Origin: Pseudoalteromonas sp. R3
GTDB lineage: Bacteria; Pseudomonadota; Gammaproteobacteria; Enterobacterales; Alteromonadaceae
DNA length: 64,000 nt
NCBI RefSeq assembly: GCF_004014715.1
Contig: NZ_CP034835.1
Span: 62,001-126,000, forward strand
Direction: 5' to 3'
Shown: one piece after another, positions 37,601 to 44,457 of the stretch
Layout of the letters: each line of letters opens with the position of its first letter
Position numbering within the stretch: the stretch's first letter is position 1
Translations under genes and position numbers: made by a program
The notes under the pieces: model-generated
What the model was told of the DNA's origin: nothing
The model's input: the letters and a program-made list of their open reading frames with translations, nothing else
Databases searched by the model: none

Positions 37601-38728
37601 GGTGAAGGCGAAGCGCTGAAAGAACTGGCTCCAGGTGCAAAAGCAACTGTTGAGTTCGATATGCCATTTGCATTCACATCAACTGCGAGCACAAACGTAA
37701 TGGCAGTTGTTCCGGGTGACCTGGACGTACCTGCACTACCTGAGCTGGTTGTTGAAGGTGACCTGAGCGTGAGCGAAAACGCTGACCCAATGCCTGTTGC
37801 CACTGTGAGCTTCGGTGATGAGTCTCCTGCGTTCCCAATTCTGGGCTACCGTCTGGATGGCATGTATGCGGACAGCTTCGCTATCGACAACAAAGGTGTT
37901 ATCTCTCTGGTAAGCTCTGAGTACCTGGACGTTGAGATGGGTGTTGAGAGCGTAGAGCTGAAAGTAATGGCGATGGACACTATGGGTTCTTCGACTATGA
38001 CTGACATTGAAATCGAAGTGACCAATGAGCATGACGAAATGCCAGTGGTTGCGCACGGTCAAACGTTCAGCATGATGGACGGTGCTCCAGCGGGTACTGT
38101 GGTTGGCATGCTTGACTACTCTGTCTTTGAAAGCGCAGCTGACGGCATTGTTGGCGGTGAAGTAGAAGGCACTGACCTGTTCGAAATCAACGAGAAAGGT
38201 GAGTTGGTAACAACAGCCGAAATCAACCAGCTGGCAGTACCAAGCTACACGTTCAAAGTGATGGTTGAAGACAGCGTAGGTCTGAAGTCTGAGATGGTTG
38301 AAGTCACTGTTGATGTAGTACTTAATCCTTCACTACACGCACCAGTGGTTGACCACGGTCAAATCTTCTCTGTAACAGAGAACGCTCAGCTGGGTACTGT
38401 TATCGGCAGACTGGCTTACTCTGACCCAGATGCAGACGTATCACCTGTGACTGAGTTCATCGTAACTGGTACCAACCTGTTCACTGTTGACGCTGATGGC
38501 GCCATCCGTGTGAGCGGTGAAATTGACTTCGAATTCGAAAAAGAAGTTAGCTTCCAGGTTCAGGCGAAAGACTCTGCACAATTTGTATCAGAGGTTGTAA
38601 CTGTACGTGTTAACGTGACTAACGTAACCGGTGGTGATGACAATGATGACGACGATTCAGGTTCACTGGCTTGGTTGACGTTACTTGCAGCACCGTTTGC
38701 AGCACTACGTCGCCGTAAGCGTAAGTAA
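34676..38728 (+). CDS. Secreted subtilisin-like (S8) protease with GlyGly-CTERM-type tail
   Basis: A 1350-residue protein from ATG 34676 (AGGGGA upstream; an in-frame GTG at 34592 lacks a site). Signal peptide (ATAVSGALMAASATAA), then an inhibitor-like prodomain (EAFLVVLKQSTAVDL). The catalytic triad is Asp176 (VAVLDTGIDYTH), His243 (SDHGTHV) and Ser556 (GTSMSGPITAGAL). A PA domain is inserted before the Ser (NGCDLADEANPF and IDRGACAFTQK, about 400-510). After the protease come an Fn3-like region and three cadherin-like repeats (DPDADVSPVTEF and similar) with several calcium-type acidic loops. The end is DDNDDDDSGSLAWLTLLAAP with a basic tail, a GlyGly-CTERM-type sorting signal processed by rhombosortase and linked to type II secretion. 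Codon use suggests strong expression. Nearest likely role: extracellular protein degradation. Confidence 0.9.
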   Translation: MAKYSFKATAVATAVSGALMAASATAATQLPAAPASLKVQAEAIGNPQQERAEAFLVVLKQSTAVDLMSEGTYSAEAAKQTFSSVQQAQFQMKEQMRALDPRVKILGSTKVLASTLIVQASDDALKALSKNAMVDRILPLREDRLFVEASSDYIGATKVRNDLDVTGKGVRVAVLDTGIDYTHKVFNEAAGTLDDYKAAAEDPTTVSWPQGMVVGGYDHMRDDPDPIEDDPTYRPEADELSDHGTHVSHDLTGIAPDVELYVYSVCGGGCPFDAQVKALESAMDPNGDGDISDRVDLMNMSLGGEFGDTDVSSGTGYLIHRAVKLGTNMIISAGNDDDVPFRVGGPSTTPNALSVASLTHPTFERLFGDASVAGEATIVQPASFGPQVAFEFNQDTAELVYPEANQNGCDLADEANPFADMDFTGKAVLIDRGACAFTQKVLNAQERGAVFVFIANNNDDGTPAPMGGSDDNVTIPSAGLNFAAGAKLKEQMKDGGKATYSVSGVVKASPGGVSDFSSRGPSMDGLLKPEIAAPGSNILAAAPGTGDQLHRKSGTSMSGPITAGALALVREARPELSALEVKAILMNTADLNITVESTNVNPDSPLAPISRIGAGLVDVEKAIASPVAAWVDLPEFDTKQAALSFGAKRLSETQTYTKSVVLRNYSNEDRTYNLRMDHRYQNDVDSGAVTFEHPAKVVVPAGQTILIDVEMTIDPNKLPEFGIMNPFDNDELAKNVEALDLAEYDGALIFDDEATEGDHDLHVVYHVLPKAAEEAEFSIEAGEQMSSLMVENTGAVAISGTAEQVVLTSEDDDRRFDIKAVTTAAFLNDNCDSGISTTFSLQLQEGINHLRQAGYRLEFDFNNDGVADKFMTKLNDTGNNPAVRGRSRTLIGSIVNGDDQWEWGTPMLHESGEDTVTFTACSNLLGLSADMVGMPIGVEAFVGEAHWQSGIYGTPMDSARGGFIFGMNPTVTLKDGEGEALKELAPGAKATVEFDMPFAFTSTASTNVMAVVPGDLDVPALPELVVEGDLSVSENADPMPVATVSFGDESPAFPILGYRLDGMYADSFAIDNKGVISLVSSEYLDVEMGVESVELKVMAMDTMGSSTMTDIEIEVTNEHDEMPVVAHGQTFSMMDGAPAGTVVGMLDYSVFESAADGIVGGEVEGTDLFEINEKGELVTTAEINQLAVPSYTFKVMVEDSVGLKSEMVEVTVDVVLNPSLHAPVVDHGQIFSVTENAQLGTVIGRLAYSDPDADVSPVTEFIVTGTNLFTVDADGAIRVSGEIDFEFEKEVSFQVQAKDSAQFVSEVVTVRVNVTNVTGGDDNDDDDSGSLAWLTLLAAPFAALRRRKRK

Positions 38729-38753
38729 GCAACTAACTAAGTATTAGTTGAAA

Positions 38754-38788
38754 AACCGCTCCGGGTTCGCCCGGGGCGGTTTTTTTTA
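38754..38788 (+). terminator. Intrinsic terminator of the S8 protease gene
   Basis: AACCGCTCCGGG-TTCG-CCCGGGGCGGTT followed by eight T, 26 bases after the stop. A textbook strong terminator. Confidence 0.95.
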
Positions 38789-38944
38789 TATGTGTCCCTT
38801 AATAAAACAGGACGCTGATTATGAACTGGATGAAGGCGCTACTCTGAGTGTGGCATGCGATACGGATTGCTATCACAAGGAGGTCGCCTGACAATTTAGG
38901 GAGCGGGTGTCGGCTCAATGAAAGAGGTGATGGCTGGGGCGGTC

Positions 38945-38970
38945 GCTCAGACTGGCGCTTCAGTCTGAGC
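38945..38970. repeat. Perfect 10-bp inverted repeat in non-coding DNA
   Basis: GCTCAGACTG-GCGCTT-CAGTCTGAGC, in the gene-free stretch 38789-39051. No T tract follows, so it is not a standard terminator. The rest of that stretch holds no gene I can support. Confidence 0.6.
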
Positions 38971-39051
38971 AATTCAATGACAGCTTTTGAGCCAATACAC
39001 GCAGAATGTTTGACTGTGCGGTTACACCAATGCGTCTAACATGATTATGTA

Positions 39052-39218
39052 TTATACCAATTGCACTTAATACATGTTCGATTTGACGGAGCAAATATGG
39101 CGCTAACGGCGTTAAAAATTTCTTATTTAGAACAACTTAATAGCAAAGTTTTTGCCTTGTTATCGACCCTGTTTTCTCGCCTCAAAATAGAACACTTAAT
39201 TAAGCAAATTGGTATTAA
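39052..39218 (+). repeat. MITE-like repeat, copy 1
   Basis: About 165 bp with no coding frame, ending in TATACCAATT on the left and AATTGGTATTA on the right as short inverted ends. Its sequence returns in reverse orientation at 40307-40470, with shared blocks such as TTGCCTTGTTATCGACCCTG, CTCGCCTCAAAATAGAACAC and GGCGCTAACGGCGTTAAAAA. Confidence 0.85.
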
Positions 39219-39230
39219 TACGGATTGGCA

Positions 39231-39695
39231 TTAGTCGCCAATATCTTTAAAGATCATGCCCCGGCGCATACTGCGAGTGGCGAGAAAGACTTCGGCCAGC
39301 AATGCGACAAATGCGCAGATCAATAACAACATGGCACCAATAAAACAGCTTGAGAGGGTAACACCCAATGACAGCGTGTACAGGTGAGAGACAAATAACA
39401 CCATAACGACGGCGCAGACCAGTAAAGCAGACAGAACACTCATACTAAACGCGACGTGAATACAGCGAGAGCGTTTGAGCAGGGTGCGCATTTCGCGGGT
39501 AAGGTGGCTTTTGAGCTCTTCATCCTGGCTATTGTTTAGCTTACGATCGAGCAACCTGGCGCGGTCGGTGATGCGTGCCAGGCGATTCGATAATACACCT
39601 AATGTCGCCGCGATACCGGTGATCAAAAACACCGGTGCTACGGCAGTTTGGATCACCTTGGCCATGGTCAGTATACTGACAACATCTGTACTCAT
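39231..39695 (-). CDS. DUF2721 membrane protein
   Basis: A 154-residue inner-membrane protein. The N-terminal helix (AVAPVFLITGIAATLGVLSN) is followed by the characteristic charged loop NRLARITDRARLLDR, then two more hydrophobic helices. This is the DUF2721 pattern. Function unknown. Its ATG overlaps the stop of the upstream thioredoxin-like gene (TAATG), so the two are translationally coupled and may act together. Confidence 0.85.
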   Translation of the reverse strand: MSTDVVSILTMAKVIQTAVAPVFLITGIAATLGVLSNRLARITDRARLLDRKLNNSQDEELKSHLTREMRTLLKRSRCIHVAFSMSVLSALLVCAVVMVLFVSHLYTLSLGVTLSSCFIGAMLLLICAFVALLAEVFLATRSMRRGMIFKDIGD

Positions 39696-40198
39696 TACCA
39701 GCGAACCTGCTCGATAATGCCGGGCTGCTCACCAATGAGTGTTTTGACCACCTTGTTGTGCTCATCCAGTAGAATAAGACGCGGGATCCCTTTATTTGCG
39801 TAGTGCTGATAAATTTGTCTATCCGGGTCTGCAACCAGTGTAAAGTCCACTGAGAATGACTCACGAAATGCTTTGAGTGTTTTGTCGTCTTCTTCCCGGC
39901 CAATGGCTACGACCTGAAGTGTGGGATCTGCCAGTAGGTTAGAGGCTTTCAATTCAGTTAAGGTTCGCCGGGAATCAGAGCACCAGGTGGCGAACAGGAT
40001 GACCAGCTTTTTGCCCTGTGCTAACTGCACAGGTTGCCCATCAATATCGGTCAGCTGAGTATGTTTGAACAGCTCCCCGGACTGGATATAGGTTTCATAG
40101 CCATTGCTGTGAGGAGCGGGACTGGGTGTAGCATTACAGGCACTAAGTTGAGCGCCGAGTGCGACAACTAAAGAGGCCATTGCGAGACGTTTTATCAT
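39695..40198 (-). CDS. TlpA-like thioredoxin-fold lipoprotein with a single active-site Cys
   Basis: A 167-residue protein. A lipoprotein signal ends LSAC (Cys21), so it is membrane-anchored in the periplasm. The thioredoxin fold follows: TDIDGQPVQLAQGKKLVILF, then ATWCSDSRRTLTEL, a cis-Pro strand GIPRLILLDEHNKVV. The usual CxxC is here CSDS (Cys73, Ser76), so it cannot do ordinary two-Cys disulfide exchange and may act as a reductase of mixed disulfides, an isomerase-like partner or a peroxiredoxin-like protein. It overlaps a DUF2721 gene by one base. The pair is bracketed by two MITE-like repeats. Confidence 0.85.
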   Translation of the reverse strand: MIKRLAMASLVVALGAQLSACNATPSPAPHSNGYETYIQSGELFKHTQLTDIDGQPVQLAQGKKLVILFATWCSDSRRTLTELKASNLLADPTLQVVAIGREEDDKTLKAFRESFSVDFTLVADPDRQIYQHYANKGIPRLILLDEHNKVVKTLIGEQPGIIEQVRW

Positions 40199-40306
40199 TA
40201 TTATGGTCCTTGCGTTACAATACGTTCATTAATGCGTATTTTTCAGGTGAGCGCAAGTTTCAGCGGTGTATCCGCTTGCCCTCTTCAGAAACAGACCAAC
40301 TCAGAA

Positions 40307-40470
40307 TTACACCAATTTGCTTAATTAAGTGTTCTATTTTGAGGCGAGAAAACAGGGTCGATAACAAGGCAAAAATTTTGCTATTTAGTTGCTCTAAATA
40401 AGAAATTTTTAACGCCGTTAGCGCCATATTTGCTCCTTCAAATTGAACAGGTATTAAGTGAAATTGGTTT
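40307..40470 (-). repeat. MITE-like repeat, copy 2 (inverted)
   Basis: Reverse complement of the 39052-39218 repeat, with ends TTACACCAATTTGC and AAATTGGTTT. It ends 30 bases before the next gene and so supplies most of that gene's upstream DNA. Confidence 0.85.
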
Positions 40471-40500
40471 CACACAGGCCATTGGTAGACACCCATTATT

Positions 40501-40926
40501 ATGTTGTATGCTTCGTTGTTTTTATCTGCCTTTATTTCCGCTACTTTGCTACCGGCTTCTTCGGAGCTGTTGTTGTCAGGACTGGTTGTGCAGCGACAAG
40601 GAGATTTATGGGGTTTATGGCTAAGTGCAACAGCGGGTAATGTGCTGGGCAGTGTGGTCAATTACTATTTGGGAACGGCTGTTAGCAGGTTTGAAGGGCG
40701 GCGCTGGTTTCCGGTTTCCAGACAGGCAATGGATAAAGCGCAAAGACAGTTTCAAAAATATGGCACCTTGAGCTTGTTGTTTGCCTGGTTACCCATAGTT
40801 GGCGACCCATTGACCCTGATTGCTGGGGTATTTCGGGTTCGCTTTGGGCTTTTTTTGTTACTGGTGTTTTTAGGTAAAGGCTTACGCTATGCCGTGGTGA
40901 TAGGACTGGCAGCGGGGTTAGTGTAA
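40501..40926 (+). CDS. YqaA-family inner-membrane protein (SNARE-associated/DedA-like)
   Basis: A 141-residue membrane protein. The opening LYASLFLSAFISATLLPASSELLLSGL-type segment (start LYASLFLSAFISATLLPAS) and the helix TAGNVLGSVVNYYLGTAV match the YqaA family, distant relatives of DedA. A re-entrant FAWLPIVGDPLTLIAGVFR segment is the family's second signature. YqaA function is unknown; DedA proteins are linked to proton-driven lipid or ion movement. The ribosome-binding site is weak, and the promoter region has been replaced by a MITE-like repeat. Confidence 0.85.
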   Translation: MLYASLFLSAFISATLLPASSELLLSGLVVQRQGDLWGLWLSATAGNVLGSVVNYYLGTAVSRFEGRRWFPVSRQAMDKAQRQFQKYGTLSLLFAWLPIVGDPLTLIAGVFRVRFGLFLLLVFLGKGLRYAVVIGLAAGLV

Positions 40927-40942
40927 ACCGCTGCCAGAGAGA

Positions 40943-41308
40943 TCATGCTGGTTTACGCCACTCCAGCGTTAAGGAGACTGAATCGGCAAAACGCAGTGCA
41001 TGTGGCTTATCGACTCTTACTTTGGCATAACTAACATCCGGATGCTGGTGGCATTCAGTTAAAATGTCTGCAACCAGCTTTTCCAGCAAAAGAAAGTGGC
41101 CGTCTTCCACTTTGGCGATCACGGCTTTGGTGATGGTTTTGTAGTTCAGCGCATGGCCCACTTCATCATGAAATAAGCATTCCGCATCAGCGGGGTAATG
41201 GATCTCGATATTGATCACAACGTCCTGCTTTTTCTCTCTCTCCTCGGGATTGAAACCGATGAAAGTGCGTAACCTTAGATTGGTAATATTGATGATCGCC
41301 GTGTGCAT
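40943..41308 (-). CDS. folX: Dihydroneopterin triphosphate 2'-epimerase
   Basis: A 121-residue FolB/FolX-family protein. INITNLRLRTFIGFNPEE, NIEIHYPADAE, ALNYKTITKAVI and KPHALRFADSVSLTLEWRK line up closely with E. coli FolX rather than FolB. FolX turns 7,8-dihydroneopterin triphosphate into the monapterin form. It is the last gene of a folM-folE-folX set, nine bases after folE, which together can make tetrahydromonapterin, the cofactor of phenylalanine hydroxylase in many proteobacteria. Confidence 0.9.
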   Translation of the reverse strand: MHTAIINITNLRLRTFIGFNPEEREKKQDVVINIEIHYPADAECLFHDEVGHALNYKTITKAVIAKVEDGHFLLLEKLVADILTECHQHPDVSYAKVRVDKPHALRFADSVSLTLEWRKPA

Positions 41309-41317
41309 AAGCGGTCC

Positions 41318-41872
41318 TTAGCGTTTTAGTAGTTGTAAGAATTCATTGCGGGTTTTGGCGTCTTCACGAAAGTTACCCAGCATGACTGAAGTACGCATCT
41401 GTGAATTTTGTTTTTCAACCCCACGCATCATCATGCACATGTGTTTGGCTTCGATCACCACGCCCACACCGCGGGCTCCGGTAACCTCTTCAACTGCCTG
41501 TGCAATCTGATGGGTTAATTGTTCCTGGATTTGAAAGCGGCGCGCGTACATATCCACAATACGTGCAAACTTAGATAAGCCTAACACCTTGCCATTGGGG
41601 ATGTAAGCGATGTGCGCGCGACCAACAAATGGCAGCAGGTGATGTTCACACATTGAATAAAGCTCAATGTCCTGGATGAGGACCATGTCATCAGCATCCG
41701 AACTAAACACGGCATTGTTGGTCACATCACTTAGCTCCTGGCGATAGCCCTGAGTCAGGTATTCCATGGCCTTGGCTGCACGTTTCGGGGTATCAAGCAG
41801 CCCTTCACGATCTTTGTCCTCGCCAACGGCGGTGATAATTTGCTGGAAACTGCTTTTTAATTCTTCATGCAT
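41318..41872 (-). CDS. folE: GTP cyclohydrolase I
   Basis: A protein of 184 residues from ATG 41872; an in-frame GTG at 41884 is the alternative. The zinc ligands are visible in [13 protein letters not shown] and in the later [29 protein letters not shown] at the start and [14 protein letters not shown] at the end are family signatures. The enzyme converts GTP to 7,8-dihydroneopterin triphosphate, the entry step for folate and monapterin. Being set between folM and folX points to monapterin supply. The genome may hold a second folE for folate; this cannot be told from the window. Confidence 0.95.
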   Translation of the reverse strand: MHEELKSSFQQIITAVGEDKDREGLLDTPKRAAKAMEYLTQGYRQELSDVTNNAVFSSDADDMVLIQDIELYSMCEHHLLPFVGRAHIAYIPNGKVLGLSKFARIVDMYARRFQIQEQLTHQIAQAVEEVTGARGVGVVIEAKHMCMMMRGVEKQNSQMRTSVMLGNFREDAKTRNEFLQLLKR

Positions 41873-41907
41873 AATAAAACTCACTGTAGTTGATTCGCTC
41901 AGGCCTG

Positions 41908-42621
41908 CTATTTCAGGTGGCGGCCTCCGTCAACGGCCAAGGTGCGACCGGTGATGTAATTACTTTTACGCAGCAACTCGACGGCGTCGATCACTTCTCG
42001 ACAGCCCGGCTCAATGCCCATGATGGATTTTTTCAGTGTCTTGGCCTTATATTCTTCGCTGTCATCCTCGTTGAAAATGATCAGCGACGGTGCCACTGAA
42101 TTGACCTTAATCTTAGGTGCATACTTGGCGGCAAAAGAGCGACTGAGATTATCCAGTGCCGCTTTACTGGCGGCATAAGCAATGTGTTTCGGACTGCCTT
42201 TCTCGACTACATAATCTGTGATGTGAATGATATCGGCCGTGCCTTGATGATTTTCCAGCAAAGGTGCCAGCCCCAAATTAAGCAGATAAGGGACCTTGGC
42301 ATGTATGTGCATCATGGTATCGAATAGTGCATCGTGATCTGGATTACTTGCTTCACAATCCCAACTCGATGCATTGTGTATCACTGCGCTTAACGCGTTG
42401 GTATGTTGCTGGACTTGTGCAATCAGAGTTGTAATGGCATCCGGCTGATTAAAGTCGGCCTGTATGCAAGTCACACCTTGTTCAATCAACGTATCGATGA
42501 TCGGATGTTTTGTGCGATATGTCATGATCACGGGGATGTCTTCAGCAATAAAGTGCTGAACCATCGCCAGTCCTACGCGTTGTGCGGCTCCGGTAATCAA
42601 AATCGGCGATGTCATTGGCAT
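41908..42621 (-). CDS. folM: Dihydromonapterin reductase
   Basis: A 237-residue short-chain dehydrogenase. It has the nucleotide loop [12 protein letters not shown], the HNAS segment (VIHNASSWD), the Tyr/Lys pair in [16 protein letters not shown] and the C-terminal [13 protein letters not shown], all as in FolM. FolM reduces dihydromonapterin to tetrahydromonapterin with NADPH. It is the first gene of the folM-folE-folX set, with 35 bases to folE. Confidence 0.9.
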   Translation of the reverse strand: MPMTSPILITGAAQRVGLAMVQHFIAEDIPVIMTYRTKHPIIDTLIEQGVTCIQADFNQPDAITTLIAQVQQHTNALSAVIHNASSWDCEASNPDHDALFDTMMHIHAKVPYLLNLGLAPLLENHQGTADIIHITDYVVEKGSPKHIAYAASKAALDNLSRSFAAKYAPKIKVNSVAPSLIIFNEDDSEEYKAKTLKKSIMGIEPGCREVIDAVELLRKSNYITGRTLAVDGGRHLK

Positions 42622-42762
42622 GTATCCTTCTTTGCAGATTTAACGAGTAAAGTGCGTTTTAGGGCGCGCAAGTAGAGAGCGCCCGAGTTAAGACCCGCGT
42701 TGTGCGTCTGGCCTTGTACGTGAGATAACGCAGACCAGATCACAGGGTGTTACGTCTGTCAC

Positions 42763-43599
42763 TTATTCACTGTCGTAAATGGTGGGGATAGGTTGACGCT
42801 TGTGTTGTGTTTTCTGATAAATGCCGATGAGTAGTTGCTCAACATCCAGACTGACAGGTTTGCCCTCCAGGAAGTCATCAATGTCATCATAGCTCAGGCC
42901 TAGTGCTTCCTCATCAGCAAGCCCCGGGCGATCGCATTCCAGATCGGCAGTTGGGGTTTTATGCACCAGAGACTGTGGGGCACCCAGATAGTCGGCTAAC
43001 GCCCTTACCTGTCGTTTGGAAAGGCCAAACAGAGGCGCCAGGTCGCAGGCGCCATCGCCAAATTTGGTATAAAAGCCGGTGATATTTTCTGCGCTATGGT
43101 CGGTCCCGACCACCAGGCCTCGTGTCAGGCCGGCGATTTCATACTGTGCAACCATACGCTGTCTGGCTTTGACATTGCCTTTGACAAAATCAACCAGGGT
43201 TGCATTGGGCACTGTGGTGTCACTGTCTTGCATAGCCTGAAGTGCCTGTTCGTGCATAGCATCAGCAGCCGCTTTGATATTAACAGTTAAGCGTTTGCTG
43301 GGTTGAATAAATTCCAGCGCCTGCTGCGCCTCTTCTTCGTCAGCTTGAGTGCCGTATGGCAGGCGCATGGCAATAAACTGATAACCCTGACAACCTTGCT
43401 CGGCATTCAGCTCGTCAATTGCCAGCTGACACAAACGGCCACAGGTTGAGGAGTCAACACCCCCACTGATCCCCAAAACCAGACTATGGCAATGGGCTGA
43501 AATCAGCGTCTGTTTAATAAACTGAACACGTCGGGCGACTTCCGCCGCGACATCAATGGTAGGCTGAACTTTCATTTCAGCGATGATCGCTTCACGCAT
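42763..43599 (-). CDS. nadE: NH3-dependent NAD synthetase
   Basis: A protein of 278 residues from ATG 43599, preceded by AAGAGGAAA; an upstream in-frame ATG has no site. It has the PP-loop [15 protein letters not shown], then [28 protein letters not shown] and [19 protein letters not shown], all standard for short NadE. It adenylates nicotinic acid adenine dinucleotide and amidates it with ammonia. The size shows there is no glutaminase domain. Monocistronic, minus strand. Confidence 0.95.
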   Translation of the reverse strand: MREAIIAEMKVQPTIDVAAEVARRVQFIKQTLISAHCHSLVLGISGGVDSSTCGRLCQLAIDELNAEQGCQGYQFIAMRLPYGTQADEEEAQQALEFIQPSKRLTVNIKAAADAMHEQALQAMQDSDTTVPNATLVDFVKGNVKARQRMVAQYEIAGLTRGLVVGTDHSAENITGFYTKFGDGACDLAPLFGLSKRQVRALADYLGAPQSLVHKTPTADLECDRPGLADEEALGLSYDDIDDFLEGKPVSLDVEQLLIGIYQKTQHKRQPIPTIYDSE

Positions 43600-43710
43600 G
43601 GGGTTTCCTCTTACCACCCGTATTCTACGGCTGGTCCAATTATGTCTGATTGTTCTAAGTTTACTTTAATTTGTTACAGATTAGATCTGTTTCTTGCACT
43701 GAGCTGTTTT

Positions 43711-44327
43711 TCACAGACCCAGATGTTGCTTGATGGTTTGCAGCTCCTGCTTGAGCTGATCGATTTCCAGCAGCAGTTCATCCAGATTCACGCTTGGTTC
43801 TGAAGCACTCACCTCCGTTTGTTCGTAATCCTCTGGGTTGCCAAACAGGTGCTGGTAGCGTGATTCTCGTTTGCCGGGCTCTCGGGCCAGGCGCATGGCG
43901 AGTTCTTGTTGTTGCAGCTCATTCAGTGCAGTTTCTACTTCGCCAACCGTCGCAAACTCTGCTAGTCGGCCACTGCGAGTGCGTAATTCTCCGGGGTCTG
44001 GGGGCCGCGTAATAACAACAAGCAGACAATGGCGCGTTGTTGTTCGGTCAGTTTCAGGCTGCCAAATTCGCTGTTGCAAAAGCGGTGTTGATATTTGTTT
44101 ACCCTGCCGGATAGCCCTTCGTCACAAACGACGATGCGCTTTTGTTCAAGCTGAGCCAGGGTGTCCAGTACGTCAGACTCGGTCAGAGACATCACCGGCT
44201 CCCGGTTCGATTTCTGATTACACGCATTGGTCAGTGCATTGAGTGAGAGTGGGTACTGATCTGGCGTTGTCGTTTGCTTTTCCAGCAGACAGCCAATGAT
44301 CCGCTGTTCGATCTTGGATAAATTCAT
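43711..44327 (-). pseudogene. yceH: YceH (DUF480) protein, frameshifted as sequenced
   Basis: From ATG 44327 the frame reads IEQRIIGCLLEKQTTTPDQY and NACNQKSNREPVM, clearly YceH, then LLLRGPQTP and leaves the family match with ENYALAVAD and a stop. In the next frame the match resumes at once as [13 protein letters not shown], then [17 protein letters not shown] and a Leu/Gln/Glu coiled-coil end. One base added to the G4 run (43993-43996; CCCC on this strand) gives QTPGELR and a full protein of about 205 residues, the normal YceH length. YceH has two winged-helix domains; its role is not established. The break falls in an otherwise well-conserved gene, so an assembly error is quite possible. 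Confidence 0.9.
43993..43996 (-). other. Frameshift site in yceH
   Basis: GACCCCGGAG on the minus strand. Adding one C turns TPENYAL into TPGELRT and restores the family sequence. Confidence 0.85.
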
Positions 44328-44457
44328 ATCTTTTCCCTAGTAGATGTGCTGCTGGTAGTGTGCAGCAGATCAGGTTTTTTCATGACTTTACTCTATGCGA
44401 TTTGAACGGCCTTGCATAGTGGCCTCAGGTGAATGACGTGTACTTTTGTCAGCCTTA

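Noticed and set aside
39052..40470. Composite transposon made of the inverted repeats
   Set aside because: The repeats have no transposase and the enclosed genes are ordinary chromosomal genes; an inverted MITE pair is enough to explain it.
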